NCBI RefSeq assembly: GCF_000425145.1
Contig: NZ_AULF01000003.1
Coordinates: 62,001 to 126,000, forward strand
From: Pedobacter glucosidilyticus DSM 23534
GTDB taxonomy: Bacteria; Bacteroidota; Bacteroidia; Sphingobacteriales; Sphingobacteriaceae
Reading direction: 5' to 3'
Length of the DNA stretch: 64,000 nucleotides
Position 1 is the first letter of the stretch. Every line of letters starts with the position of its first letter. A model generated the notes under the pieces. That model ran no database searches. It saw only the letters and a list, made by a program, of their open reading frames with translations, and was not told where the DNA came from. Shown piece by piece: positions 1 through 8,316 of the stretch. A program made the position numbers and the translations under genes.

Positions 1-870
1 TAAGGCTATATAAATGATTTTGAAAAACTGATGTAGTAGCGGATTGTATTTCTTAATATTGAGAAACTCTTCGGTATATTTTCCAAAAAAGAATGAACCT
101 AAAATGGCAAATATGATGACAGCATGTAGCGAGAACCAAGAGTTGGTTTTACTTAAGTATTGATGATAATAGCCGTCCAGAGAAAAATGGCAAAGTGCTA
201 CAAATATCACATATACAGAATAATATAAGAAAGATCTATCTTGAAGAGCAAAGTAAAAGAAAAGATAAAAAATGGAAACTAGTAATAATATCCCATAAAA
301 AACACCAAATACGATTTGCTCATGATAAACCTTTTGTAGCAAACTTTCCTGACTAATCAATATCAGCGGTAGATTATTCTTCTCGCCATCATTAATAATC
401 TCTAAATAAGCGTTTTTCTCTTCATGAGGCATTAATTCTATCTTGAATAAAGTCGCTCTATTTTTAATACTTTTCTCAGAGAAATCAATGTTATCTCCAC
501 TTTTTTGTAATGTAAATTTGTGCTTATCTGTACTTTTAAATAAGTATAAGTTTACATTGTCCGTAACAGGTTCGGCAGTTTCTAAATAATACATCAATTC
601 ATGACCTGTATTATTTTTAATCGAGAATTTAACCCAATAAGTATCTTTAGTAAAACCTAAACTAGCTTCGTTACTTTTTATAGGCTGAAATGAAAGTATA
701 TTTTCTTGCGCTCTTATCTGGCTGATGGTATAAGTGCGATTACCGACATTAAGAATATTTGCATAAGTTGTAATGTAAGCTTTTTCTGGTAGTTTACCTG
801 GTTGTAAAACTACCTGAGCGTGAAGCATTTTAAAACTGCTTAGAAAAATAAATAGGATAATAAATCGCAA
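1..870 (-). CDS. 7TMR-DISM sensor protein, 5' part only
   Basis: The first 290 residues of a membrane sensor; the rest lies beyond the window's left edge. The frame opens after a TAA near position 890. It has no ATG before 828, but a TTG at 870 gives an excellent signal peptide (MRFIILFIFLSSFKMLHAQ), so I chose that start; the ATG at 828 would remove the hydrophobic part. Residues about 25-175 look like the periplasmic 7TMR-DISMED2 beta-sandwich ('TKDTYWVKFSIKN'). From about 185 several hydrophobic helices follow ('VFYGILLLVSIFYLFFYFA'), as in the 7TM-7TMR_HD/DISM group. In this family the C-terminus usually carries a histidine kinase, GGDEF or HTH output domain, which cannot be seen here. 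Family assignment is by pattern recognition. Confidence 0.72.
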   Translation of the reverse strand, partial: MRFIILFIFLSSFKMLHAQVVLQPGKLPEKAYITTYANILNVGNRTYTISQIRAQENILSFQPIKSNEASLGFTKDTYWVKFSIKNNTGHELMYYLETAEPVTDNVNLYLFKSTDKHKFTLQKSGDNIDFSEKSIKNRATLFKIELMPHEEKNAYLEIINDGEKNNLPLILISQESLLQKVYHEQIVFGVFYGILLLVSIFYLFFYFALQDRSFLYYSVYVIFVALCHFSLDGYYHQYLSKTNSWFSLHAVIIFAILGSFFFGKYTEEFLNIKKYNPLLHQFFKIIYIAL

Positions 871-930
871 AAGGCTTATAAAACTTTAATGAGCTAATGA
901 ATTTAGGTATTTAAACCCGAAAAACCACGA

Positions 931-1722
931 TTAGTTTTGATATCTTTTAATTATACGAAGCTTATGCGAATATTTTTTTAAATCTGTTGAGAATATTCCT
1001 TGATTATCTATAAAATCAATTTTTACTCTTCCGGATGCATGTATAATTTGGCTATTATTAAGCATGATACCAACATGGGTAATTCTCCCTTCTTCGTTAT
1101 CAAAAAAAGCTAAATCACCAGCTTTAGCTTCGGTAAGAAAATTAACTAAAGTACCCTGTTCTGCTTGTTGAGAGGCATCTCTTTTGATTTTTTTTCCTAA
1201 CATTTTAAAAACCATTTGGGTAAAGCCCGAGCAATCTATACCAAAATGCGTTCTGCCACCCCATAAATAAGGTGCATTTAAAAATCTCTTTGCTATTTCT
1301 TCTACATCGCCGGCAAAATCATCAGCATTAGGCATCATAACATTATTACTAATAATTTGATATTGCTCATCATCTAAAGTACATTTTCCCTCTTCAAAAA
1401 ACGGCAGCAAACTACCAGCACATAAATAAATTGGCTCTTTTTGAGGTCCTTTTAAAGCTAAAGTATTGATGTCTAAAGTTAGAAACTGAGTATTTTGATT
1501 TAACTTCTGTATTGAAGAATCATCCAAAAACTTCACCTGCTTTTCATCAATCCAGCCCTCATAATCATCAAAATAAGTTTTTACTCTTAGCCAATGGTCT
1601 TCCTGCTCAAGCACTTGCATGGTTTCTCCAAATAAAACTTGCGAAACCATTTCTGAGGTATGTGATGCGTTTGCTCTTAATGGCACCACGGATAAAAAAG
1701 CAATTGCAAACTGTTTGTCCAT
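931..1722 (-). CDS. SH3 plus NlpC/P60 cell-wall peptidase
   Basis: Probable gamma-D-glutamyl-diamino-acid endopeptidase of the YkfC/NlpC-P60 type, which cleaves peptidoglycan stem peptides. It has 263 residues from the ATG at 1722. A longer frame starts at 1761, but its extra 13 residues do not fit the family and would abut the divergent stress-protein gene. The N-terminal half (about 8-65) is a bacterial SH3 fold ('VPLRANASHTSEMVSQVLFGE'). The C-terminal half has 'YLWGGRTHFGIDCSGF' with nucleophile Cys164, 'HVGIML' with His216 and a third polar position near His228. I see no strong signal peptide from the 1722 start, so the cellular location is open. It stands alone, divergent from the stress protein. 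Confidence 0.85.
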   Translation of the reverse strand: MDKQFAIAFLSVVPLRANASHTSEMVSQVLFGETMQVLEQEDHWLRVKTYFDDYEGWIDEKQVKFLDDSSIQKLNQNTQFLTLDINTLALKGPQKEPIYLCAGSLLPFFEEGKCTLDDEQYQIISNNVMMPNADDFAGDVEEIAKRFLNAPYLWGGRTHFGIDCSGFTQMVFKMLGKKIKRDASQQAEQGTLVNFLTEAKAGDLAFFDNEEGRITHVGIMLNNSQIIHASGRVKIDFIDNQGIFSTDLKKYSHKLRIIKRYQN

Positions 1723-1763
1723 AAAATTATAATGTAAAAATAATTTTATGTAAATTAACACAA

Positions 1764-2243
1764 ATGAATGACATCATGGAAAATTTCGCCACTTTTCAAA
1801 AAATTTTAATTGCGGTTGATGATAGTAAATATTCTTATAACGCTGCAAGATATGGTTTCGCTTTAGCAAAAACACTAGGTGCTGAGGTTGGTTTAATACA
1901 CGTAAATGAGTTCCCGGTAACAGCTAATATTGCTGCTGACCCTTTACTGGGCGACCCAGGCATATCTATCCCTAATATTTTAGATATTCAGAAGGAAAGT
2001 GCTACTAACTTGGTAAATAAAATTAAAGATGAATTTGCACAGGGTTTAGCTGTTAGCGAGTTTATTTTGGAAGGCAATATTACAGATGAAGTTATCAATA
2101 CTGCTAAAAATTTTAATGCGAGTTTAATTGTTTTGGGTACGCATGGCCGAACAGGATTAAGCCATTTTATTGCAGGTTCTGTAGCAGAAAACATAAGTAG
2201 GCATTCTATATGTCCTGTTTTAATAGTACCAACTAAATCATAA
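1764..2243 (+). CDS. Universal stress protein, UspA family
   Basis: A single-domain Usp of 159 residues, probably a cytoplasmic ATP-binding stress protein. It begins with the typical 'KILIAVDDS' strand and ends with the nucleotide-binding signature 'GTHGRTGLSHFIAGSVAENI' followed by 'CPVLIVPTK', matching the G-2x-G-9x-G-S/T pattern of ATP-binding Usps. Two ATGs (1764 and 1776) are possible; the second starts closer to the conserved strand. The gene is divergent from the NlpC/P60 gene and convergent with the ferredoxin gene, from which a bidirectional terminator separates it. No partner gene suggests a specific role. Confidence 0.9.
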   Translation: MNDIMENFATFQKILIAVDDSKYSYNAARYGFALAKTLGAEVGLIHVNEFPVTANIAADPLLGDPGISIPNILDIQKESATNLVNKIKDEFAQGLAVSEFILEGNITDEVINTAKNFNASLIVLGTHGRTGLSHFIAGSVAENISRHSICPVLIVPTKS

Positions 2244-2282
2244 AAAAATCCGGCATTTTTAAATGTCGGATTTTATTTTTTT
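2242..2282. terminator. Bidirectional intrinsic terminator
   Basis: A 10-bp stem (2247-2256 with 2263-2272, one G-T wobble) and a six-base loop lie between an A-run and a T-run. It can end transcription from both the stress-protein gene and the convergent ferredoxin gene. Confidence 0.85.
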
Positions 2283-2634
2283 AACCTTCTTGGTGTAACC
2301 AAGCCTTTTTAGCTAAAAGTTCTTCTTCAGTTTCTCTAACATCTTCATCATCCACACAGCAATCTACTGGGCAAACTGCCGCACACTGTGGCTCGTCATG
2401 AAAACCTTTACATTCTGTACATTTATCAGAAACTATATAGTAAACTTCATCAGAAATAGCACTTTGTACTTCATCTGCATCAAGTGTTTCTCCTCCGCCA
2501 AAATCAATAATACCTTTTAAACTGGTTCCTTCAGAAAATTTCCAAGGCTGTCCGGCATCGTAAATAGCATTATTCGGGCATTCAGGCTCACATGCTCCGC
2601 AATTTATACACTCATCTGTAATTTTAATAGCCAT
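2281..2634 (-). CDS. 2[4Fe-4S] ferredoxin
   Basis: A ferredoxin of 117 residues. The first cluster motif is 'CINCGACEPECP' at residues 9-20. The second set is spread out as 'CTECKGFHDEPQCAAVCP', with eight residues between the CxxC and the next cysteine. That insertion is characteristic of Allochromatium-type (low-potential, YfhL-like) ferredoxins. A C-terminal acidic/helical tail of about 30 residues follows. It is divergent from the LuxC-type acyl-CoA reductase 94 bp away, so it could supply electrons to, or be regulated with, that enzyme (inference from position). Two TAnnTTTG-like boxes lie upstream on this strand. Confidence 0.9.
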   Translation of the reverse strand: MAIKITDECINCGACEPECPNNAIYDAGQPWKFSEGTSLKGIIDFGGGETLDADEVQSAISDEVYYIVSDKCTECKGFHDEPQCAAVCPVDCCVDDEDVRETEEELLAKKAWLHQEG

Positions 2635-2676
2635 ATCTTATAATATCTTCAGTCTTAAACGTAGTTTTGTGTCTTC

Positions 2677-2697
2677 CAAAATTAAGCTGCAAATATA
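2677..2697 (-). promoter_or_regulatory. Tandem -7 boxes before ferredoxin gene
   Basis: On the minus strand two matches to the Bacteroidota -7 element TAnnTTTG occur: TAATTTTG (2677-2684) and TATATTTG (2690-2697). Neither has a TTTG at the right -33 distance. Confidence 0.35.
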
Positions 2698-2728
2698 ACA
2701 CATTTACAGTATTAGAGTTTTAAAATCT

Positions 2729-3751
2729 ATGTCTAATTTTAATAAAGAGAAAAAAGCTGAGGCTTTGGTGACATTAGGAGCTTACATGCTTCAACCAGAT
2801 GAGCAATTACAACAGCTTATTTTACAAGCCAAAAATAAAAATGGCTGGTTTACAGAGCGTGAAGTTAATAATGCTGTGAAAGCTGTAGCGAGTTCTTTAA
2901 ACGCCGAAGACCTTACTTATTGGCTTAACGATTATGAATTTCGCTCAAGCGCAAAAAAAATCGGATTGGTTTTAGCGGGGAATATTCCTATGGTTGGTTT
3001 CCACGATATTATTTGCGTTTTATTGGCCGGGCATCATGCACTTATTAAATTATCTTCTCAGGATGATATGCTAATTCCTTACATCTTAAACAAATTGATA
3101 GAGATTGAACCTGAATTTAAATCCCAAATCAGCTTTGTAAATAGGTTAGAAAATTTTGATGCCGTTATTGCTACCGGAAGTAATAATAGTTCCCGGTATT
3201 TCGAATATTATTTTTCTAAAGTACCGCATATCATCAGAAAAAACAGAAATAGCATTGCTGTATTATCCGGTAAGGAATCTGAAATAGAACTTAAAGCGTT
3301 AGGGAAAGACATTTTAGATTATTACGGTTTAGGATGCCGTAACGTTTCTAAAGTTTTAGTTCCTAAAGACTACAATTTTATTCCATTTTTTGAAGCGATA
3401 GAAGAATATAACACCATTATCAATCATCATAAATATCAAAACAATTACGACTATAACAAGTCTATATATCTGGTAAATAAAGTAGAACATTTAGATAATG
3501 GATTTTTATTATTAACCAGAAACGAGCAATTAAGCTCCCCTCTATCTGTTTTATATTTTGAGGAATATGAGGATTTAAAAACCGCCGAAACTTATATTAC
3601 AGAAAGAAGCGAACAAATACAGGTTGTTATAACTCATTTAAATTTAAATATTCAGAATGCTAAAGCTAGCTTTGGAGAAAGCCAGCAACCAAAGCTTTGG
3701 GATTATGCTGATGGTATTGATACCATGAAGTTTTTAGCCACTTTAAATTGA
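2729..3751 (+). CDS. LuxC-family acyl-CoA reductase
   Basis: A LuxC-like (PF05893) acyl-CoA reductase of 340 residues; the family reduces long-chain acyl-CoA or acyl-enzyme to aldehyde with NADPH. Visible signs are the NAD(P)-site-like 'KIGLVLAGNIPMVGFHD' (about 77-93) and 'YYGLGCRNVSKVLVP', which holds the likely acyl-accepting Cys203. It is shorter than Vibrio LuxC, as is usual for stand-alone Bacteroidota copies. No luciferase, LuxD or LuxE genes are nearby, so bioluminescence is not indicated. The substrate is unknown. The only associated gene is the divergent ferredoxin. Confidence 0.85.
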   Translation: MSNFNKEKKAEALVTLGAYMLQPDEQLQQLILQAKNKNGWFTEREVNNAVKAVASSLNAEDLTYWLNDYEFRSSAKKIGLVLAGNIPMVGFHDIICVLLAGHHALIKLSSQDDMLIPYILNKLIEIEPEFKSQISFVNRLENFDAVIATGSNNSSRYFEYYFSKVPHIIRKNRNSIAVLSGKESEIELKALGKDILDYYGLGCRNVSKVLVPKDYNFIPFFEAIEEYNTIINHHKYQNNYDYNKSIYLVNKVEHLDNGFLLLTRNEQLSSPLSVLYFEEYEDLKTAETYITERSEQIQVVITHLNLNIQNAKASFGESQQPKLWDYADGIDTMKFLATLN

Positions 3752-3786
3752 TTTAAAAATAACCATCATCAGCAAACAAAAAATTT

Positions 3787-3794
3787 TAACTTTG
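3787..3794 (+). promoter_or_regulatory. -7 box TAACTTTG
   Basis: TAACTTTG fits TAnnTTTG and sits 6 bp before the ATG of the small gene at 3800. No matching -33 box. A transcript from here would be almost leaderless. Confidence 0.3.
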
Positions 3795-3799
3795 AAAAT

Positions 3800-4003
3800 A
3801 TGTATGTAATCAAAGTAAAAGGAGTGGCAAAAATACCGGATTACGTACAGCTACGTGACGAGAAATTTACGCTTCTTGCATATTTTAGAATAGATAGGCC
3901 AGATAAATCTTTAGAAAAAATAGGTTTAGGCGATAAGGCAGAATATATAATGAATATGGTAAAGGATTTGCCTTTTGGGCAGATTCTTAAATTAGATATC
4001 TAA
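3800..4003 (+). CDS. Small conserved-looking protein before FtsE-like ATPase
   Basis: I do not recognise a named family. The 67-residue product has no signal peptide or membrane segment and reads as a compact alpha/beta protein with 'VQLRDEKFTLLAYFRIDRPDKSLEKIG' in the middle, ending 'PFGQILKLDI'. It lies 4 bp upstream of the FtsE-like ATPase, so the two are almost certainly co-transcribed and probably translationally coupled. A role linked to that ATPase is inference. Confidence 0.75.
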   Translation: MYVIKVKGVAKIPDYVQLRDEKFTLLAYFRIDRPDKSLEKIGLGDKAEYIMNMVKDLPFGQILKLDI

Positions 4004-4007
4004 CAAA

Positions 4008-4688
4008 ATGATTGGGAATACGGTAATACAACTTAATAATATTGATATTTTTCAGCAAAAACACTTAGTGCTTTCTGGTGTGAATCTGGAAGTTAAAAGA
4101 GGTGAATTTGTTTACCTTATTGGACAAACCGGTTCTGGAAAAAGTAGCCTGCTTAAGATTATTTATGGCGATTTACACATTGCTAGCGGAGATGGGCATG
4201 CTGTAGGTTTTGAATTAAAGACTTTAAAAGAACAAGATGTACCTTTTTTAAGAAGAAAACTGGGTATTGTTTTTCAGGATTTTCAGTTATTAACAGACCG
4301 TACCATAGAAGAAAACCTCCAATTTGTACTTAAAGCTACTGGCTGGAAAGACAAAAACTTAATTGCAGAAAGAATTAAGGATGTTTTAGAAAAAGTTGGT
4401 TTACGTAGTAAAATGAAGAAAATGCCACATGAAATTTCTGGTGGCGAGCAACAAAGAGTAGTGATAGCTAGAGCCTTGTTAAACGATCCAGAATTGATTT
4501 TAGCTGATGAACCAACAGGTAACCTAGACCCAGAAACATCAGAAGAAATTATGATATTATTAAGGCAAATAAGCCAGTCTGGAACCGCCGTTTTAATGGC
4601 TACGCATGATTATCATATCATCAGAACCTTCCCTTCAAGAATTATCAAATGCGAAAGCGGTAAAGTAGTGGAAGACGCCACCGTTTAA
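4008..4688 (+). CDS. ftsE: FtsE-like ABC ATPase
   Basis: A cytoplasmic ABC-type ATPase of 226 residues resembling FtsE/LolD. FtsE works with the membrane protein FtsX to control cell-wall hydrolases at division. Walker A is 'GQTGSGKS' (39-46); the signature is 'SGGEQQRV' and Walker B 'LILADEPTGNLD'; the H-loop is 'MATHDYHII'. No FtsX-like permease is adjacent; in this lineage it may be elsewhere. The close fit of the core to FtsE rather than LolD is my judgement, so the gene symbol is tentative. Confidence 0.75.
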   Translation: MIGNTVIQLNNIDIFQQKHLVLSGVNLEVKRGEFVYLIGQTGSGKSSLLKIIYGDLHIASGDGHAVGFELKTLKEQDVPFLRRKLGIVFQDFQLLTDRTIEENLQFVLKATGWKDKNLIAERIKDVLEKVGLRSKMKKMPHEISGGEQQRVVIARALLNDPELILADEPTGNLDPETSEEIMILLRQISQSGTAVLMATHDYHIIRTFPSRIIKCESGKVVEDATV

Positions 4689-4706
4689 ACATTAGAAAAT
4701 ACCTAA

Positions 4707-4762
4707 AACAGTCAAAATGTAATGCTATTAAGTACTAAACTGACAGCTTGACTGTTTTTTTG
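4707..4762 (+). terminator. Candidate terminator after ftsE-like gene
   Basis: A 9-bp stem (4707-4715 with 4748-4756) encloses a 32-base loop and is followed by a T-run. The long loop makes it less certain. Confidence 0.4.
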
Positions 4763-4808
4763 CATCTGGCAAAGTTTTGGTATTCGGTAATAATATTAGA
4801 ATTATAAT

Positions 4809-5417
4809 ATGTTTAAGAAAAAGAAGACTGTGGAAAATCAAGATACAAACAAAATGACAGACCATACACAAGAATCTCAGGCAGAGAAAGAAGTAAGAGA
4901 AGAAATTGAGCAAGTAAACGAGGCAAGACAAAACCAAGTTGAAGAAAATATCACAACTGATGAAATCTCTGAAGTAGATAAGTTAAAAGATGAGGTAGCT
5001 TCTTTAAATGATAAATATATTAGGCTTTATGCAGAGTTTGATAACTACAAACGCAGAACTACCAAAGAACGTATAGATTTATTACAAACTGCTGGAAGAG
5101 ACGTAATTGTATCTCTATTATCTGTTCTTGATGATTTTGAAAGAGCAGCTAAAGCTATGGAAACTGCGCAAGAAATAGAACCTGTTAAAGAAGGTGTTAA
5201 TTTAGTGCATCACAAACTAAAATCTTTATTGGTGCAAAAAGGCTTAAAAGAAATGGAAGCTAAAGGTCAACCCTTTGATGCAGAAATACATGAAGCTATC
5301 ACCAATATCCCTGCCCCTTCTGATGATTTAAAAGGAAAAGTGATTGATGAGGTAGAAAAAGGATATTATTTAAATGACAAAGTAATACGCTTCGCTAAAG
5401 TAGTAGTTGGAGCATAA
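4809..5417 (+). CDS. grpE: GrpE nucleotide exchange factor
   Basis: A cytoplasmic co-chaperone that releases ADP from DnaK. It has 202 residues. The first 60 are charged and disordered-looking; they are followed by a long coiled coil ('LKDEVASLNDKYIRLYAEFDNYKRRT') and a C-terminal beta domain ('PFDAEIHEAI', 'GYYLNDKVIRFAKVVVG'). It lies 87 bp before dnaJ in the usual Bacteroidota grpE-dnaJ order; dnaK is not in the window. I saw neither a CIRCE operator nor a heat-shock promoter. Confidence 0.95.
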   Translation: MFKKKKTVENQDTNKMTDHTQESQAEKEVREEIEQVNEARQNQVEENITTDEISEVDKLKDEVASLNDKYIRLYAEFDNYKRRTTKERIDLLQTAGRDVIVSLLSVLDDFERAAKAMETAQEIEPVKEGVNLVHHKLKSLLVQKGLKEMEAKGQPFDAEIHEAITNIPAPSDDLKGKVIDEVEKGYYLNDKVIRFAKVVVGA

Positions 5418-5504
5418 GTTAAATTTTGAAGGATTGATTTTTAAGTGAATAAACACTTTTCAATAATTTAAAATCTATCATTCAATCATTCAACAAATAA
5501 ATAC

Positions 5505-6662
5505 ATGAGTAAAAGAGATTATTACGATATACTTGGTGTTTCAAAAGGCGCATCTGCTGATGAGATAAAAAAAGCTTACAGAAAGTTGGCTATCAAATAT
5601 CATCCAGATAAAAACCCTGATGATAAAGCGGCTGAAGATAAATTTAAAGAAGCGGCTGAAGCTTACGAAGTATTAAGTAATCCGGAGAAACGCCAGCGTT
5701 ACGACCAATTTGGGCATGCAGGTGCGCAAGGAGGATTTGGCGGAGGCTATGGCGGTGGTGGCATGAATATGGAAGACATATTTAGCCAATTTGGAGATGT
5801 ATTTGGCGGTGGTAATCCTTTTGATAGTTTCTTTGGTGGCGGAGGGCAGTCTCGTGGCGGTAGAAGGGTACAACGTGGCAGTAACCTACGCATTAAAGTA
5901 AAACTCACCTTAGAAGAAATTGCTAATGGCGTAGAAAAGAAGGTTAAGGTTAATAAACAAGTTGTTTGTAATACTTGCGACGGAACTGGTGCTAAAGATA
6001 AAAGCTCTTTTAGTACTTGTAAAACTTGTGGTGGAAGTGGCGCTGTAAGAAGAGTTACTAATACTATTTTAGGGCAAATGCAAACAACCAGCACCTGCCC
6101 TACTTGTAATGGCGAGGGCTCTACCATTTCTTCTAAATGTAACACTTGCCATGGCGATGGTGTTACCAGAGGCGAAGAAACTATCAGCATCAATATACCA
6201 GCTGGTGTAAGTGAAGGTATGCAATTAAGTATGAGTGGCAAAGGTAATGCTGCCCCACGCGGCGGCGTTCCAGGAGATTTAATCATCTTAATTGAAGAAG
6301 TGCCTCACGAAACTCTAAAAAGAGAAGGTATTAATATCATTTATGATTTACATGTAAGCTTTGTTGATGCTGCTTTAGGTACAAGTGTAGATATACCTAC
6401 CATAGACGGAAAAGCAAGAATTAAATTAGAACCAGGCACACAGGGTGGAAAAATTCTTCGTTTAAAAGGCAAAGGTATACCAGAAGTAAACTCTTACCAC
6501 AAAGGAGACCAGTTGATACAGGTTAATATCTGGACACCAAAAACTATCAACCATGAAGAAAGAGAGCTTCTGGAAAAATTAAGAGCTTCAGAAAATTTTA
6601 GACCAAACCCTGGTAAGAATGAGAAAAGTTTCTTCGATAGGATGAAAGAATACTTTGAGTAA
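5505..6662 (+). CDS. dnaJ: Chaperone DnaJ (Hsp40)
   Basis: A full-length type I Hsp40 of 385 residues; it stimulates DnaK ATPase and binds unfolded clients. The J domain (1-70) has the HPD triad in 'YHPDKNP'. A Gly/Phe-rich linker follows (about 75-125, '[18 protein letters not shown]'). The zinc domain has four CxxCxGxG repeats: 'CNTCDGTG', 'CKTCGGSG', 'CPTCNGEG' and 'CNTCHGDG'. The C-terminal client-binding domains end normally. A long proline-rich frame on the opposite strand is only a by-product of the glycine-rich coding. Confidence 0.97.
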   Translation: MSKRDYYDILGVSKGASADEIKKAYRKLAIKYHPDKNPDDKAAEDKFKEAAEAYEVLSNPEKRQRYDQFGHAGAQGGFGGGYGGGGMNMEDIFSQFGDVFGGGNPFDSFFGGGGQSRGGRRVQRGSNLRIKVKLTLEEIANGVEKKVKVNKQVVCNTCDGTGAKDKSSFSTCKTCGGSGAVRRVTNTILGQMQTTSTCPTCNGEGSTISSKCNTCHGDGVTRGEETISINIPAGVSEGMQLSMSGKGNAAPRGGVPGDLIILIEEVPHETLKREGINIIYDLHVSFVDAALGTSVDIPTIDGKARIKLEPGTQGGKILRLKGKGIPEVNSYHKGDQLIQVNIWTPKTINHEERELLEKLRASENFRPNPGKNEKSFFDRMKEYFE

Positions 6663-6674
6663 GATAAAAAGTAG

Positions 6675-6706
6675 AAAGGCGAAATGTTAAGTTTCGCCTT
6701 TTTTTA
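6675..6706 (+). terminator. Intrinsic terminator after dnaJ
   Basis: A perfect 10-bp stem (6675-6684 with 6692-6701) with a seven-base loop, followed by a T-run. Confidence 0.85.
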
Positions 6707-6864
6707 TGTGTTTATTTTGATAAATTAGATTTTAGAAATCGATTTAAATTAAAAATTAAGCACTTTTTTTCACTTTTGTATCTAAAATAATAGATGATAA
6801 TGGCAACAATTTTTAATCAAAATTGTAACTTCATCAAGTTAAACTTTCAAGAAACCACTCAAAC

Positions 6865-8304
6865 ATGTTTAAACCAATCATTACTGTTATAAGTGCTGTT
6901 GCTATATCTGCAGCCTTATATCAAAACCAATCGGAAACAAAACCGACTATTACTCCTGTTAAATTACAAGAAAGTAAAAACTTTGGTCAAGCTGCTGTAC
7001 ATTATAAAACTTATTGCGGAGGCTGCCATGGCGAGAATTTAAATACTTTTATAGACAGGAAATGGAAGTATGGAAACACCAGAGCTGATATTTTTAAAGG
7101 CATTAAAAATGGTTATCCAGATGGTGGAATGCCATCTTTTGCCGCTGCTTTTAAGGATAACGAAATCTATAATTTAGCAGATTACATTTTAGACAGACTT
7201 AAAAACGCTGATAAATATGCGGTATCGGCTAAGCCAAAATCAAATATTTTTAAAACAGAAAAACTTACCATTAGGTTAGATACAATTTATGCTGGCGGAC
7301 AATCTCCATGGTCTATTGCATTTTTACCAGATGGAGACTTATTGGTTACTTACAAAGAAGCTAGCTTAAAAAGAATCTCTAAGGATAAAAAAGCTACTGA
7401 AGTTTCAGGCTTGCCAGAAATTTTATCAGAAGGACAAGGTGGTTTAATGGATATTTTGTTACATCCTGAATTTAAGAAAAACCAAACCCTTTATTTGTCT
7501 TATAATAAATTTAAAAAAGTTGATGGCAAAACAGTTTCTACAACAGCCATTATGATGGCAAAATTGAGTGGAAACCAGCTTACAGAACAAAAAGATATTT
7601 TTGTTGCAGAGCCTTACCAATCAACAAGAAGACATTACGGTGCAAAAATGATATTTGCTAATGATGGTTATCTTTATTTCTCTGTTGGAGAACGTGGCGA
7701 CCATGACAGAAATCCACAAAGCTTAGATAATAATAGTTTAGGTAAAATACATCGCATTCATGCTGATGGTTCTATTCCTAAAGACAATCCATTTTTAAGC
7801 GATAAAAAGGTTGTTCCTTCTATTTATTCTTACGGACATAGAAACCCTCAAGGTTTAGCTGTAAATCCTAAAAATGGTCAGATTATTTCTCATGAGCATG
7901 GCCCACGTGGTGGTGATGAGCTAAATCTTATTTTACCTAAAAAGAATTATGGATGGCCTGTAATATCTTATGGTATCAATTACAATGGTACTATTCTTAC
8001 CAACAGAACGGCAAAAGAAGGTATGGAGCAGCCTTTACATTATTGGGTACCTTCTATTGCACCAAGCGGGTTAGCATTTGCAAATGGAAATATTTATAAA
8101 GGTTGGGATAATAATGTGATGATTGGTTCTCTTAAATATTCATATCTAAATCGTTGCGAAATGGTTAATAATAAAGTAGTTAAAGAAGAATTACTTTTCC
8201 AAAACATTGGCAGGGTAAGAGACGTAAGAACAAGTCCGGATGGTTATTTATATATGACTGTTGAAAATCCGGGGATTATTTATAAACTTGTTCCTATCAA
8301 CTAA
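6865..8304 (+). CDS. Cytochrome c fused to PQQ-type sugar dehydrogenase
   Basis: An exported oxidoreductase of 479 residues. An N-terminal hydrophobic leader precedes a class I cytochrome c domain with 'CGGCH' (Cys51, Cys54, His55) and a likely axial Met in 'GGMPSF'. From about residue 130 comes a six-bladed propeller of the soluble glucose/aldose dehydrogenase type (GSDH, YliI-like), with 'GQGGLMDILLHPEF', 'YSYGHRNPQGLAV' and 'HEHGPRGGDELN', the usual PQQ-site surroundings. The fusion implies electrons pass directly from PQQ to haem. The substrate is unknown. It starts a tight co-directional series with the ABC exporter (12-bp gap), perhaps only by read-through. Confidence 0.85.
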   Translation: MFKPIITVISAVAISAALYQNQSETKPTITPVKLQESKNFGQAAVHYKTYCGGCHGENLNTFIDRKWKYGNTRADIFKGIKNGYPDGGMPSFAAAFKDNEIYNLADYILDRLKNADKYAVSAKPKSNIFKTEKLTIRLDTIYAGGQSPWSIAFLPDGDLLVTYKEASLKRISKDKKATEVSGLPEILSEGQGGLMDILLHPEFKKNQTLYLSYNKFKKVDGKTVSTTAIMMAKLSGNQLTEQKDIFVAEPYQSTRRHYGAKMIFANDGYLYFSVGERGDHDRNPQSLDNNSLGKIHRIHADGSIPKDNPFLSDKKVVPSIYSYGHRNPQGLAVNPKNGQIISHEHGPRGGDELNLILPKKNYGWPVISYGINYNGTILTNRTAKEGMEQPLHYWVPSIAPSGLAFANGNIYKGWDNNVMIGSLKYSYLNRCEMVNNKVVKEELLFQNIGRVRDVRTSPDGYLYMTVENPGIIYKLVPIN

Positions 8305-8316
8305 CATAAATACTTC

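Noticed and set aside
2729-3751. Bioluminescence (lux) locus
   Set aside because: Only a LuxC-like reductase is present; no luxA, luxB, luxD or luxE.
5747-6286. 179-codon proline-rich frame opposite dnaJ
   Set aside because: It mirrors the Gly-rich and CxxCxGxG coding of dnaJ and has no features of its own.
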